DNA from: Clostridia bacterium | Lineage (GTDB): Bacteria; Bacillota; Clostridia; Oscillospirales; Acutalibacteraceae | DNA length: 64,000 bases | Assembly: GCA_017625095.1 (NCBI GenBank) | Contig: JAGALQ010000019.1 | Span: 1 to 64,000, forward strand | Reading direction: 5' to 3' | The notes under the pieces: model-generated | What the model was told of the DNA's origin: nothing | What the model saw: the letters and a program-made list of their open reading frames with translations, nothing else | Databases searched by the model: none | Translations under genes and position numbers: made by a program | In this document: one piece after another, positions 11,096 through 21,201 of the stretch | Layout of the letters: every line of letters starts with the position of its first letter | How positions within the stretch are numbered: the stretch's first letter is position 1

Positions 11096-11518
11096 TTGCC
11101 AACCTTTAATCAGCTTGTTCGCAACGGCAGAGAAACTATCGAAAAGAAGCCGAAGGCTCCTGCTCTTCTTAAGGGTCTCAACTCCCATAAGAATGTTATG
11201 ACCGATAAGGATTCTCCGCAGAAGAGAGGCGTTTGCACAGCAGTTAAGACAGCTACACCCAAGAAGCCGAACTCAGCTCTTCGTAAGATCGCCAGAGTAC
11301 GTCTTACAAACGGTATCGAAGTTTCAGCTTACATTCCCGGTGTAGGTCACAACCTGCAGGAGCACAGCGTTGTTCTTATTCGTGGCGGCCGTGTTAAGGA
11401 CCTTCCCGGTGTTCGTTACCACATTATCCGTGGTACACTTGATACCCAGGGTGTTAACGGCAGAATGCAGTCCCGTTCAAAGTACGGTGCAAAGCGTCCG
11501 AAGGCAGCCAAAAAGTAA
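11096..11518 (+). CDS. rpsL: 30S ribosomal protein S12
   Basis: 140 residues, the normal Firmicute length. It begins MPTFNQLVR from a TTG codon set 10 bases after GGAGATG. The decoding-centre loop [10 protein letters not shown] is present, with lysine at the position equivalent to E. coli K42, as is the [11 protein letters not shown] block, so the classical streptomycin-resistance positions look wild type. It is the first gene of the translation operon rpsL-rpsG-fusA-tuf. Confidence 0.97.
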   Translation: MPTFNQLVRNGRETIEKKPKAPALLKGLNSHKNVMTDKDSPQKRGVCTAVKTATPKKPNSALRKIARVRLTNGIEVSAYIPGVGHNLQEHSVVLIRGGRVKDLPGVRYHIIRGTLDTQGVNGRMQSRSKYGAKRPKAAKK

Positions 11519-11546
11519 TTCCGTTTTTGTCAGACGGAGCAATTAA

Positions 11547-12185
<639 letters not shown>

Positions 12186-12242
12186 TCTTACTGAAAACCT
12201 ACTTTCAGCGTAAACCATTTTACGCGGCAAACGGAGGATAAT

Positions 12243-14318
12243 ATGCCAAGACAGGTATCTTTGGAAATGACCAGAAATATCGGTATCATGGCTCACATCG
12301 ATGCCGGTAAAACTACAACCACCGAGCGTATTCTTTTCTACACAGGAAAGACACACAAGATCGGTGAAACACACGACGGTACAGCAACAATGGACTGGAT
12401 GGAGCAGGAGCAGGAGCGTGGTATCACTATCACATCTGCTGCTACAACTTGCTTCTGGAGAGATCACAGAGTCAATATCATTGACACACCCGGTCACGTT
12501 GACTTTACTGTTGAAGTTGAGCGTTCGCTCAGAGTTCTCGATGGTTCCGTTACTGTTATGTGCGCTAAGGGCGGTGTTGAGCCCCAGTCTGAGACTGTTT
12601 GGCGTCAGGCAGACAAGTACCGTGTTCCGAGAATGATTTACGTCAATAAGATGGACATCACAGGCGCAGACTTCTACAACGTTCTTGATATGATCAAGGA
12701 CAGACTGAAGTGTAATGCTGTTCCGATTCAGCTCCCCATCGGTTCTGAATCAAGCTTCAAGGGCATGATTGACCTTGTTGAAATGCGCGCTTTTGTCTAC
12801 TATGACGATAAGGGACTCGACGAGAGAATCGAAGAGATCCCCGATGATCTCAAAGAGATTGCTCAGAAGTATCACGATGAGCTCATCGAAAAGGTTGCAG
12901 AGCAGGATGAAGATCTTATGATGAAGTTCTTCGACGGTGAAGAGCTCACTGTTGAAGAGATCAAGACCTGCATCCGTAAGGCAACAATCAACAACGAGAT
13001 GGTTCCCGTCGTTTGCGGTACATCCTACCGTAACAAGGGCGTTCAGCAGGTTCTCGATGCTATCATCGACTACATGCCCGCTCCCACAGACGTTGAGGAC
13101 ATCAAGGGTGTAAATCCCGACACAGACGAAGAGGAAGTCAGAGTTTCATCTGATGACGGTCCCTTTGCAGCTCTTGCATTCAAGATTGCTACAGACCCCT
13201 TCGTCGGTAAGCTCTGCTTCTTCAGAGTTTACTCAGGTAAGATCAATGCCGGTGAAACTGTTTATAACTCTGTTAAGGGTAACAACGAGCGTATGGGCAG
13301 AATTCTGCAGATGCACTCAAACAAGAGAGAAGAGATTGAAACTTGCTACGCAGGCGATATCGCTGCAGCTGTAGGTCTCAAGAACACAACTACCGGTGAT
13401 ACACTTTGCGACAAAAATCATCCGATTATTCTCGAATCAATGGAATTCCCGGAGCCTGTTATCCGTGTCGCAATCGAGCCCAAGACCAGAGCGGGTCAGG
13501 AGAAGATGGGTATTGCCCTTCAGAAGCTGGCTGAGGAAGACCCGACCTTCAAGTGCTACACTGATGAAGAGACAGGTCAGACCATTATCGCAGGTATGGG
13601 TGAGCTTCACCTTGAAATCATCGTTGACAGACTTCTTCGTGAGTTTAAGGTTGAGGCAAACATCGGTAAGCCTCAGGTTGCTTACCGTGAGACAATTACT
13701 GCAGCAGCTGACCAGGATACTAAGTATAAGCGTCAGTCAGGCGGTAGTGGTCAGTACGGCCACGTTAAGATCAAGATCGAGCCCAACCCCGGCAAGGGTT
13801 ACGAGTTCGTCAACGCTGTTGTCGGCGGTTCTATTCCGAAGGAATATATCGGACCGGCAGAAGCAGGTATCAAGGGCGCTATGCAGACCGGTGTACTTGC
13901 AGGTTACAACGTTGTTGACGTTAAGGTAACACTTTACGACGGTTCATACCACGAGGTTGACTCCTCTGAAATGGCCTTCAAGATTGCAGGTTCAATGGCA
14001 TTCAAGGATGCTATGCGTAAAGCAAGTCCCATCCTTATGGAGCCCATGATGAAGCTCGCAATCATCGTTCCGGACGAGTATCTTGGTGATGTTATCGGTG
14101 ATGTTAACTCTCGCCGTGGTATCATGCAGGGTATGGAAACACGTCTGGGCACAACACAGGTTAACGCATTCGTACCGCTTTCATCAATGTTCGGCTATGC
14201 TACAGACCTTCGTTCCAAGACACAGGGCCGTGGTCAGTATGCAATGGAGCCCAGCCACTATGAGGCTGTTCCGAAGTCAATTTCCGAAGCAATTGTTAAG
14301 GAAAGAAGCGGAAACTGA
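12243..14318 (+). CDS. fusA: Elongation factor G
   Basis: 691 residues. The GTPase domain shows G1 AHIDAGKT at 17-24, the switch-region [10 protein letters not shown]3 DTPGHVDFT and G4 NKMD. Domains II-V follow, including PQVAYRET and [15 protein letters not shown]. It drives ribosomal translocation. AACGGAGGATAATATG gives a strong start, 57 bases after rpsG. The order rpsL-rpsG-fusA-tuf is the classical str operon. Confidence 0.98.
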   Translation: MPRQVSLEMTRNIGIMAHIDAGKTTTTERILFYTGKTHKIGETHDGTATMDWMEQEQERGITITSAATTCFWRDHRVNIIDTPGHVDFTVEVERSLRVLDGSVTVMCAKGGVEPQSETVWRQADKYRVPRMIYVNKMDITGADFYNVLDMIKDRLKCNAVPIQLPIGSESSFKGMIDLVEMRAFVYYDDKGLDERIEEIPDDLKEIAQKYHDELIEKVAEQDEDLMMKFFDGEELTVEEIKTCIRKATINNEMVPVVCGTSYRNKGVQQVLDAIIDYMPAPTDVEDIKGVNPDTDEEEVRVSSDDGPFAALAFKIATDPFVGKLCFFRVYSGKINAGETVYNSVKGNNERMGRILQMHSNKREEIETCYAGDIAAAVGLKNTTTGDTLCDKNHPIILESMEFPEPVIRVAIEPKTRAGQEKMGIALQKLAEEDPTFKCYTDEETGQTIIAGMGELHLEIIVDRLLREFKVEANIGKPQVAYRETITAAADQDTKYKRQSGGSGQYGHVKIKIEPNPGKGYEFVNAVVGGSIPKEYIGPAEAGIKGAMQTGVLAGYNVVDVKVTLYDGSYHEVDSSEMAFKIAGSMAFKDAMRKASPILMEPMMKLAIIVPDEYLGDVIGDVNSRRGIMQGMETRLGTTQVNAFVPLSSMFGYATDLRSKTQGRGQYAMEPSHYEAVPKSISEAIVKERSGN

Positions 14319-14351
14319 TTATTTAACCTATAATTTTCAGTAAAACACTTG

Positions 14352-14396
14352 CAATTCCTCAGAGGAATTGTTAAAATGAATCTGCTATATGCAGAT
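14352..14396 (+). promoter_or_regulatory. Tandem hairpins in the fusA-tuf spacer
   Basis: CAATTCCTC/GAGGAATTG (14352-14370, one central base) is followed by ATCTGC/GCAGAT (14380-14396, 5-base loop). No T-run follows, so they look like RNA processing or stability elements rather than a terminator. They could uncouple the high expression of tuf from that of fusA. Confidence 0.45.
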
Positions 14397-14439
14397 GACC
14401 TAATTTTAAAATTTATTTCCAAAAAGGAGGAAATTTCCA

Positions 14440-15636
14440 ATGGCAAAGGCAAAATTCGAAAGAACCAAACCCCACGTAAACATTGGTACCATCGGTCACG
14501 TTGACCATGGTAAGACCACTCTTACAGCTGCTATCACAAAGACACTCGCTTCTAAGGGTCAGGCTGACTTCGTTGATTATGCAAACATCGATAAGGCTCC
14601 CGAAGAGAGAGAGCGTGGTATCACAATCAACACAGCTCACGTTGAGTACGAGACAGCAACACGTCACTACGCTCACGTTGACTGCCCCGGTCACGCTGAC
14701 TATATCAAGAACATGATCACTGGTGCTGCTCAGATGGACGGCGCTATCCTTGTTATCGCTTCTACAGACGGCCCCATGGCTCAGACAAAGGAGCATCTCC
14801 TTCTTGCACGTCAGGTTGGCGTTCCCTACATCATTGTTTTCATGAACAAGGTTGACCAGGTTGACGACGAAGAGCTTCTTGAGCTCGTTGAGATGGAAAT
14901 ACGTGAGACTCTTTCTGAGTACGAGTTCCCCGGCGATGATACACCCATCATCAAGGGCTCCGCTCTTAAGGCTCTCGAGGCTACATCTCCTGACGATCCC
15001 GCATGTGCACCCATCTGGGAGCTCATGGATGCTGTTGACAGCTACATCCCCACACCCGACCGTAAGGCAGACCTTCCCTTCATCATGCCCGTCGAAGACG
15101 TTTTCACAATCACAGGCCGTGGTACAGTTGCTACAGGTAGAGTTGAGCGTGGTCAGCTCAAGACCGGTGAGGAAGTTGAAATCATTGGTCTTACAGACGA
15201 GAGAAGAAAGACTGTTGTTACAGGTATCGAAATGTTCCGTAAGCTCCTCGACTATGCAGAGGCTGGCGACAACATCGGTGCTCTTCTTCGTGGTGTTCAG
15301 AGATCTGAGATCGAGCGTGGACAGGTTCTTGCAAAGCCCGGCTCAATCAACCCCCACACAAAGTTCTCCGGTCAGGTTTACGTCCTTTCAAAGGATGAAG
15401 GCGGCCGTCACACACCTTTCTTCAACAACTACCGTCCTCAGTTCTACTTCAGAACAACAGACGTTACAGGTGTTATCAGCCTTCCCGAAGGCACTGAGAT
15501 GTGCATGCCCGGCGACAACGTTGTTATGAACGTTGAGCTCATCACTCCCATCGCTATCGAAGAGGGTCTTCGTTTCGCTATCCGTGAGGGTGGCCGTACA
15601 GTTGGTTCAGGCGTTGTTATCTCTATCAACGAATAA
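14440..15636 (+). CDS. tuf: Elongation factor Tu
   Basis: 398 residues. G1 GHVDHGKT at 19-26, [15 protein letters not shown]3 DCPGHADY and G4 NKVD are intact, and the beta-barrel domains follow to the C-terminal [10 protein letters not shown]. It delivers aminoacyl-tRNA to the ribosome. AAAAGGAGG precedes the ATG at a normal distance. It is last in the operon and followed by a strong terminator. Confidence 0.98.
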   Translation: MAKAKFERTKPHVNIGTIGHVDHGKTTLTAAITKTLASKGQADFVDYANIDKAPEERERGITINTAHVEYETATRHYAHVDCPGHADYIKNMITGAAQMDGAILVIASTDGPMAQTKEHLLLARQVGVPYIIVFMNKVDQVDDEELLELVEMEIRETLSEYEFPGDDTPIIKGSALKALEATSPDDPACAPIWELMDAVDSYIPTPDRKADLPFIMPVEDVFTITGRGTVATGRVERGQLKTGEEVEIIGLTDERRKTVVTGIEMFRKLLDYAEAGDNIGALLRGVQRSEIERGQVLAKPGSINPHTKFSGQVYVLSKDEGGRHTPFFNNYRPQFYFRTTDVTGVISLPEGTEMCMPGDNVVMNVELITPIAIEEGLRFAIREGGRTVGSGVVISINE

Positions 15637-15657
15637 TTAACTGTTTAACTAACCTAC

Positions 15658-15696
15658 AAAAGCCGAAAGCAGTGAAAGCTGTTTTCGGCTTTTTTC
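15658..15696 (+). terminator. Terminator after tuf
   Basis: AAAGCCGAAA pairs with TTTTCGGCTTT and is followed by an uninterrupted T run. Confidence 0.92.
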
Positions 15697-15720
15697 TTTT
15701 TAATTTTTTGGCTGAAATAC

Positions 15721-15749
15721 TTGCAAAAGGGCAGGATATATATTATAAT
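15721..15749 (+). promoter_or_regulatory. Promoter of the SRP RNA gene
   Basis: TTGCAA (15721-15726), 17-base spacer, exact TATAAT (15744-15749). Transcription should start near 15756, about 25 bases before the SRP hairpin. Confidence 0.8.
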
Positions 15750-15780
15750 ATCTCTTGTTCAGTATAAATATCTGTTCACT

Positions 15781-15924
15781 ACAGCTTTGTTTTGGTCATG
15801 TGGTGTGTGGGTTCTGTGCGACGGTGCACTGCGAACCATGTCAGGCGGGGAACCGAGCAGCATTAAGCAGACCGCACGGTGCGCCACAGTCCGCCTGCAC
15901 ACTGCATGACCAAGGCAAAGCTGT
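15781..15924 (+). ncRNA. ffs: Signal recognition particle RNA
   Basis: A 144-base stretch folds into one long rod: ACAGCTTTG at 15781 pairs with CAAAGCTGT ending at 15924, with further pairing inward (GGTCATG with CATGACC). At the tip lies the universally conserved helix 8, GTCAGG ... GGAA ... GAGCAGC (15840-15861), which binds Ffh. Position immediately upstream of dnaX matches other Firmicutes. I do not see an Alu domain like that of the Bacillus long form, so this may be a small-type SRP RNA with a lengthened helix. The trailing TTTTATT may end transcription. Exact 5' and 3' ends are uncertain. Confidence 0.88.
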
Positions 15925-15961
15925 TTTATTAAACAAAAACGAAAGGGTGGCGAGAATATTG

Positions 15962-17539
15962 ATGTACCGTGCGCTTTACCGCAAATGGCGTCCGCAGACA
16001 TTCAGCGACGTTGTCGGTCAGAATCACATAACTGTTACACTTCAGAATGAACTGAAGGCAGGCAAGCTCGCTCACGCTTATCTTTTTACAGGCTCAAGAG
16101 GAACGGGTAAGACAAGCTGTGCAAAAATACTTGCAAAGGCAGTAAATTGCGAGAATCTGATTGACGGCAATCCCTGTAACGAATGTGAGGTTTGCCGCGG
16201 TATTGATTCGGGTGCAATACTCGACGTAGTTGAAATTGACGCTGCAAGTAACAACGGCGTTGACAATATCCGTGATCTGCGTGAGGAGGCTAACTATACT
16301 CCCGTTCGTGCAAAGTACAGGGTTTATATCATTGACGAGGTGCATATGCTCTCAGTCGGCGCATTTAATGCTCTGCTCAAAACCCTCGAAGAGCCGCCTG
16401 AACACGTCAAATTTATCCTTGCTACAACAGAGGTGCACAAGCTTCCTGCCACAATTCTTTCACGTTGCCAGCGCTTCGATTTCAAACGTATCGAGCCTGA
16501 TGACATTGCGGGCAGAATCAACGAGGTTGCCGCAGGTGAAGGCTTTACCGTTGATAACGAGGCGGCGATGCTTATCGCGCGCGTTGCAGACGGCGGTATG
16601 CGTGATGCGCTTTCTCTGCTTGATCAGTGTGTCGGTCAGAGTGAGAATATTACGGCTCAGCTTGTCAGCAACGTTGCAGGCTTTACCGGCAGAGACCACT
16701 TGTTTGCGCTTGCTGATTGCATCAAAAAAGGTGACTGTGCGCGTGCTCTTGCTATAATCAATGAGCTTCATAATTCCTCCTGCGATATGGAGCGTCTTTG
16801 CAATCAGTTGATTGAGCATTACAGAAATCTGATGATTATCCGCTCTGTCAATGAGCCTGCAGGTCTGATTGTCTGTACCGCTTCTGAGCTTAAACAGATG
16901 GAAGATCAGGCACTCAGCTACACGCTTGAGCATATTATGTATATCCTCGGTGTGCTCGAATCCACTTCGGGCAACCTTCGCAGAGGTCTTAACCGCAGGG
17001 TTGAAACAGAGATGGCGTTTGTCCGTCTTTGCTCTCCAAACCTTGACAGCAGCATAGATGCGCTTTTGAAGCGTGTTTCTGCTCTTGAAAATTCTGTGCG
17101 CTCCGGCGTTGTTGCTGCTAAGCCTGTTGCACAGCCGGGTGAAACGCAGGCGGAAGAAGTTGCAACACCTGCTGCACCCGAAATGCTTCCTGACGGTGAA
17201 ATGGGTTGCTGGCCTGATGTGCTTGAAAATCTTAAAAACCTCAACCGTCCGCTTGCAGGTATACTCGGCAACTCGACAGCGTGCGTTCAGGGTAACCATA
17301 TCGTTATTTATTCCGATAACGATTCGCTTATGTCGATTCTTAAAACAAATAATAATTCTGTTGACCTTCGTCATGCGATATTCAACATAACGGGTATCAA
17401 GTATAAAATAGGTGTCAATAAGATAAGCGGTCAGCCTGCTCAGGCACCGCCTCCTCCCGAGGAGCCTGCGCCACCTGCAGACCCGTTGGCATCCTTTATC
17501 GCTCAGGCAGAGGGATACGGAATAAAGATAACAAACTAA
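15962..17539 (+). CDS. dnaX: DNA polymerase III subunits gamma and tau
   Basis: 525 residues from ATG 15962, which starts with the family's MYRALYRKWRPQTF and follows AAAGGGTGG; a TTG one codon upstream is also possible. The clamp-loader ATPase has Walker A GSRGTGKT at 44-51, zinc ligands Cys63/72/75/78, Walker B IIDEVHML and the arginine-finger SRC motif. A Pro/Ala-rich linker and a tau-like C-terminus follow. An open frame continues upstream in phase, but it runs through the SRP RNA and is rejected. I saw no clear slippery site for a programmed gamma frameshift. Confidence 0.95.
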   Translation: MYRALYRKWRPQTFSDVVGQNHITVTLQNELKAGKLAHAYLFTGSRGTGKTSCAKILAKAVNCENLIDGNPCNECEVCRGIDSGAILDVVEIDAASNNGVDNIRDLREEANYTPVRAKYRVYIIDEVHMLSVGAFNALLKTLEEPPEHVKFILATTEVHKLPATILSRCQRFDFKRIEPDDIAGRINEVAAGEGFTVDNEAAMLIARVADGGMRDALSLLDQCVGQSENITAQLVSNVAGFTGRDHLFALADCIKKGDCARALAIINELHNSSCDMERLCNQLIEHYRNLMIIRSVNEPAGLIVCTASELKQMEDQALSYTLEHIMYILGVLESTSGNLRRGLNRRVETEMAFVRLCSPNLDSSIDALLKRVSALENSVRSGVVAAKPVAQPGETQAEEVATPAAPEMLPDGEMGCWPDVLENLKNLNRPLAGILGNSTACVQGNHIVIYSDNDSLMSILKTNNNSVDLRHAIFNITGIKYKIGVNKISGQPAQAPPPPEEPAPPADPLASFIAQAEGYGIKITN

Positions 17540-17563
17540 AACAATTTGAAAGGATAGATTAAA

Positions 17564-17902
17564 ATGAAAGCAAGAATTCCCGGTGCACCTCAGGGTGGTC
17601 AGGCAGCAATGCTCCAGAGACTTCAGGATATGCAGGATCAGATGCAGAGAACTCAGGAAGAGGTAGAGGCAACTGATTTTGTTGCTTCTGCAGGTGGCGG
17701 CGTTGTTGAGGCAACCGTTACAGGCGCAAAGGTTGTTAAAGATATTAAAATCAGTCCCGAAGCTGTTGATCCGGAAGAGGTTGAGATGCTTCAGGATCTC
17801 GTAATTGCCGCTGTAAATGAGGCTCTCCGCAAGGCAGAGGACGCAATGGTACAGGGTATGGAAAAGGCTAAGGGTGGCCTCAATATCCCCGGTCTGTTCT
17901 GA
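17564..17902 (+). CDS. ebfC: YbaB/EbfC family nucleoid-associated protein
   Basis: 112 residues. It has a Gln/Met-rich N-terminal helix (LQRLQDMQDQMQRTQEE), the beta segment VEATVTGAKVVKDIKISP and a C-terminal helix, which is the standard small YbaB fold that dimerises and binds DNA. It sits between dnaX and recR, its conserved place in bacteria, with AAAGGATAG before the ATG. Its stop and the recR start are two bases apart. Confidence 0.93.
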   Translation: MKARIPGAPQGGQAAMLQRLQDMQDQMQRTQEEVEATDFVASAGGGVVEATVTGAKVVKDIKISPEAVDPEEVEMLQDLVIAAVNEALRKAEDAMVQGMEKAKGGLNIPGLF

Positions 17903-17904
17903 TT

Positions 17905-18504
17905 ATGGGCTACGAAGTTGCAAGCCTTGCGCGGCTTATTGAGCAGTTTGAGCGTATGCCGAGCATAGGCCATAAAACGGCACAGCGCCTTGCTTTTCAC
18001 GTGCTTAATATGAGTGATGATCAGGCACAGAGCTTTGCAAAGGCAATACTTGACGCTCACGAAAAGATTCACCGTTGCTCGGTGTGCTGTAACCTTTCGG
18101 AGGAAGAACTTTGTCCTATATGCTCACGCGCTGACAGAGATGTTTCCGTCATCTGTGTTGTTGAAGACCCGAGAGACGTTATTGCTATTGAACGCACACA
18201 CGAATTCAACGGCACATATCACGTGCTTGGCGGTGTTATTTCTCCGCTTAACGGTATCGGTCCGGAGCAGTTGAGCATCAAAGAGCTTATCGCCAGAATG
18301 GGCAGCGGCGAGGTTAAAGAGGTAATTATGGCGACTAACCCGACGGTTGAGGGTGAAGCCACGGCGATGTATATATCCCGTCTTCTCAAGCCTATGGGTA
18401 TCGAAACAAGCCGCCTTGCTTATGGTGTGCCTGTCGGTGCTGACCTTGAGTATGCCGATGAGGTAACTCTGCTCAGAGCACTTGAGGGAAGACAGAAAAT
18501 ATAA
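17905..18504 (+). CDS. recR: Recombination mediator protein RecR
   Basis: 199 residues. The N-terminal helix-hairpin-helix has the family's MPSIGHKTAQRLAFH. A four-cysteine zinc finger uses Cys58, 61, 70 and 73. The Toprim domain begins VICVVEDPRDV and contains YHVLGGVISPLNGIGP. It works with RecO and RecF to load RecA at gaps. It is translated from the dnaX-ebfC message and followed by a shared terminator. Confidence 0.96.
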   Translation: MGYEVASLARLIEQFERMPSIGHKTAQRLAFHVLNMSDDQAQSFAKAILDAHEKIHRCSVCCNLSEEELCPICSRADRDVSVICVVEDPRDVIAIERTHEFNGTYHVLGGVISPLNGIGPEQLSIKELIARMGSGEVKEVIMATNPTVEGEATAMYISRLLKPMGIETSRLAYGVPVGADLEYADEVTLLRALEGRQKI

Positions 18505-18507
18505 AAC

Positions 18508-18546
18508 AAACGTCATTTCAACATCCAACGTTGAAATGACGTTTTT
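18508..18546. terminator. Bidirectional terminator between recR and the convergent acyltransferase gene
   Basis: A perfect 15-bp stem (AAACGTCATTTCAAC with its complement) with a 7-base loop, flanked by A-rich and T-rich sides, so it can act on both strands. Confidence 0.92.
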
Positions 18547-18549
18547 AGT

Positions 18550-19836
18550 TTATTCTTTTGTTGCAGGCTTTTTCTTCTTGTTGCTTTTGGCGAGTTTATA
18601 AAGCTCCTCTGCTGCCATCCTTGTTTTTGCAACGGGTGTGTTATCCTGCGGAAAGCAGTAATAAAGCGCATCTTTGTTGCCGATGCATATTATATCGCCG
18701 ATTTCGTACCAGAAATAATCGGAGTACAGTCCGTAGTTTGCGAGCGGTGTCTGTTCATAATTCAGCTTGCCGTCACATCCCGTAAGCCGAAAACCGTCGC
18801 TGCCGTGGCTCAGATGACCTTCACCGACCATATAGATAGCTTTGTAGTCAACCATCATACCGATTTTTACATCTGTTTCGAGGCTGTATGTGCCGCTTTC
18901 AAGCTCATCACGCACACAGCTGCGTTCCCACGCATACCAATCAGGGATATGGCTGAATTTTGAAGTGAAACCGAGCGGCTTTAATTCGCCTAATGATGTC
19001 AGCTCCCATTCTTTGCCGCAATGCTTACAGATTAATTTTGTGCCTTTGCCTTCTGTTTTGCCCTCCGTGCCGCATTCGGGACACTTATAAAGAATACGGT
19101 GGAGTCCGTCGGCGCGGAACGGCTCGTTGATTTCAATTTTGTTGTCCTTTTGCCATCTGAAGTTGTCAAAGCTGAATTCTTTGTCGAGCATTTCGTCAAT
19201 TTCAGCGGTGGATTTTTCTTTGATTTCCTCGGCGGTCAGCAGACATCTGACGTGTGCGCTGACGTTTGTTTTGCGTCGCTGAAGCATATTGTAGAGCGGA
19301 TCGCGGGTAAATGCGCCTTTGGTAATGATTGTGACGACGGGCACGTTGATTCTTTTAAGGAGCACGCCCATCTTCCGTGGTAGTGCTGTTGCCGTGCCGT
19401 CGAATGAATAACTCGCTTCCGGATACATAAGCACACTTGTGTTGTTTTCGTGGAGCATATATTTAATATCATTTATCAGTGTAACGTCGCTCACGAACTT
19501 TTGCGTCGGAATACAGCCTATCATTCGCATAAGTTGCCTTTTTCCGATGAATCCGTCAGAGGTGCATACAATTCCGTACTGCTTCGGATAAAAGATTTTT
19601 GAGGCTATTTTAAGGTCAATAAAGCTGGAATGATTCATCAGGATAAGGCAGGGCTTATCTTTGACCTCATCCATTCTTTCTTCTGTGTATTTGAAATTTG
19701 TTGCCATTGTATCGGCAATGGAATAGAGCCGTATAATTCCCGTCAGCAGCATATTCGGCTTTCTCGGAAGCTTGTGCTCTGGTCTGGGCAGTGCCATAAC
19801 CTCATCATAGCTGAGTTTTTTTGTTTTTATTTTCAT
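18550..19836 (-). CDS. PlsC-like acyltransferase with a zinc ribbon
   Basis: 428 residues. The glycerophosphate acyltransferase motif H-x4-D is at His69-Asp74 (NHSSFID), and a second block YPEASYSFDG resembles the FPEG motif of 1-acylglycerol-3-phosphate acyltransferases. Near residues 255-283 a CPECG ... CKHCG zinc ribbon is inserted, followed by a long C-terminal region without a recognised domain; standard PlsC proteins are only about 200-250 residues. It probably transfers an acyl chain in phospholipid or glycolipid synthesis; the substrate is unknown. The start follows AAAGGTG on the minus strand. It converges on recR. Confidence 0.82.
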   Translation of the reverse strand: MKIKTKKLSYDEVMALPRPEHKLPRKPNMLLTGIIRLYSIADTMATNFKYTEERMDEVKDKPCLILMNHSSFIDLKIASKIFYPKQYGIVCTSDGFIGKRQLMRMIGCIPTQKFVSDVTLINDIKYMLHENNTSVLMYPEASYSFDGTATALPRKMGVLLKRINVPVVTIITKGAFTRDPLYNMLQRRKTNVSAHVRCLLTAEEIKEKSTAEIDEMLDKEFSFDNFRWQKDNKIEINEPFRADGLHRILYKCPECGTEGKTEGKGTKLICKHCGKEWELTSLGELKPLGFTSKFSHIPDWYAWERSCVRDELESGTYSLETDVKIGMMVDYKAIYMVGEGHLSHGSDGFRLTGCDGKLNYEQTPLANYGLYSDYFWYEIGDIICIGNKDALYYCFPQDNTPVAKTRMAAEELYKLAKSNKKKKPATKE

Positions 19837-19885
19837 TGGTGTTCACCTTTGGATATTGATATTTAATACATATTCTATCTTTTTA

Positions 19886-20260
19886 TCATTTTTCTGCTTT
19901 GCCGTAATATTGGCTTTTAGTTTTTTTCTGCACAAGAACAGGAGCGATGGTGTCTTTTTCTGTCATTTCTGCCCCTGCTGTAGTTTCGGCTTTAAGAACT
20001 GTGACTGTAATTTCTTCGCTTATAACAGCGTTGTCGGATGTTTTAACATAAATAGTTGTTGCTTCGGTTGCGGTTGCTTTTTCGTCGCCACCAACACAGG
20101 ACTTAATAAGCGAAATCGGCACATGGATAACCGGAAGAGCCAAAATAATCAAGCCACAACCCGTGCTGCCTTTTGATGAAGAATTCTATTTTCTTCCTTC
20201 GCCGGTACTTGCGCCGATTCGAATTCTGTCAGTGAGTTTGAAACTGCCAAATAATTTCAT
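19886..20260 (-). pseudogene. Small membrane-protein gene interrupted by an in-frame TAG
   Basis: From ATG 20260 (preceded by AAAAGGATAT at a normal distance) the frame reads 24 codons (MKLFGSFKLTDRIRIG...), meets TAG at 20186-20188, and continues in the same frame without another stop for 99 more codons to TGA at 19886. Past the TAG it encodes a Ser/Gly-rich linker, one hydrophobic segment (CGLIILALPVIHVPISLI) and a Thr/Glu-rich external tail, a coherent single-pass protein of about 124 residues. It is either a nonsense pseudogene, a readthrough gene, or a base-call error. Alternatively only the 88-codon part from TTG 20152 is translated. Family not recognised. Confidence 0.6.
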
Positions 20261-20447
20261 TTTAATATATCCTTTTTGATTTTATTCAGCCAAAACAACA
20301 AATTTGACAGCTTTATTCTACTATATGAATTAATTTGCGTCAACAACAAAATGTTTACAGTTTTGTATTTTGTTGTGTGTACGATTGGAAACGGTTTGAT
20401 TTGACATTTTGGATTTATGAAGGTAAAATAACTTCGGAGATGATTTG

Positions 20448-20978
20448 ATGAAAACATATAAAAGGAATATCGGACTTACTCTTGCTTCGGCCGCAGTGTC
20501 GCTCGTGCTGATGTTTTTGCTGCTTGGTATCATTTATTATTTTGTGCCAAATGCAGGCGAAAGCAGGGTTTTTCTGTATGCAATTGTTGTGTTGATTGTG
20601 CTGTTTTTGCTTATGTTTGTGCCTTCACTCAAAGAAAAAGTGTCGGTAACGCAGACTGCTTTTATACTCAAAGGCTTTCGTGTTAAGGACAAAAGCTCGG
20701 TAGATTCGGGCAAAAAAACGCCTTTCGGCTCGCAGGGGAGTGACCCCGGAAAAGAGATAATAGTGCCGTATTCAACTGTCACACGCCTTGAGCTTTCGAG
20801 GGATATTCTCTTCTGGCGGTGTAATCTCCGCATACTTGCGGATGACTTCTATCAGCCTGCGCTTATCGGCTGTGTTATGAATGATCATAAACAGCTTTTC
20901 GGTGAAATTGTCGAGGCTGTAAAACGGGAAAATCCGAACGCTTTTATCGACCCGAAAATAGAAAAATATCTTGGCTGA
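20448..20978 (+). CDS. Small membrane protein with a PH-like cytoplasmic domain
   Basis: 176 residues from ATG 20448; GGAGA ends 7 bases before it, which favours it over the in-frame TTG at 20445. Two membrane segments lie near residues 10-30 and 39-60. The rest reads like a bacterial PH-domain beta-sandwich (VTQTAFILKGF, VPYSTVTRLELSRD, LRILADDF) ending in a helix. The function is unknown. It is divergent from the interrupted gene at 19886-20260. Confidence 0.7.
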   Translation: MKTYKRNIGLTLASAAVSLVLMFLLLGIIYYFVPNAGESRVFLYAIVVLIVLFLLMFVPSLKEKVSVTQTAFILKGFRVKDKSSVDSGKKTPFGSQGSDPGKEIIVPYSTVTRLELSRDILFWRCNLRILADDFYQPALIGCVMNDHKQLFGEIVEAVKRENPNAFIDPKIEKYLG

Positions 20979-20986
20979 TTTGTATT

Positions 20987-21018
20987 AAGCTCCCTGCATC
21001 TGCAATGGGAGCTTTTTT
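20987..21018 (+). terminator. Rho-independent terminator
   Basis: AAGCTCCC pairs with GGGAGCTT and is followed by TTTTT. Confidence 0.88.
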
Positions 21019-21105
21019 GATGCGAAAGAGGGAATTTTTAATGAAATTTCTCTCAAAAACAAGCGTAATTTATACATAAAATTTCGATTTTTTTTCGGTT
21101 TTCTC

Positions 21106-21134
21106 TTTATTATATTATTATAATGTGTTATAAT
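21106..21134 (+). promoter_or_regulatory. Candidate promoter of hom
   Basis: An exact TATAAT at 21129-21134 sits 17 bases after a weak TTTATT (21106-21111) in an AT-rich region. No T-box or riboswitch-like structure was seen in the 67-base leader. Confidence 0.4.
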
Positions 21135-21201
21135 AGCAAAGTATTATTGGGTCAGTATATATTTTTGAAAAAACAAACTAATCCCTTCGGAGGAATTTCA
21201 G

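Noticed and set aside
14852-15529. 225-codon frame overlapping tuf in another phase
   Set aside because: Ser/Leu/Arg-rich shadow produced by the codon bias of tuf.
15755-15961. 69-codon N-terminal extension of dnaX
   Set aside because: It overlaps the SRP RNA hairpin and the protein family starts at MYRALYRKWRP.
16460-17374. 304-codon open frame antisense to dnaX
   Set aside because: It lies wholly within a certain gene, has no ribosome site and reads as a low-quality Cys/Arg/Lys-rich shadow frame.
21135-21201. T-box or lysine/threonine riboswitch before hom
   Set aside because: The leader is only about 67 bases, AT-rich and without stem or T-box motif.
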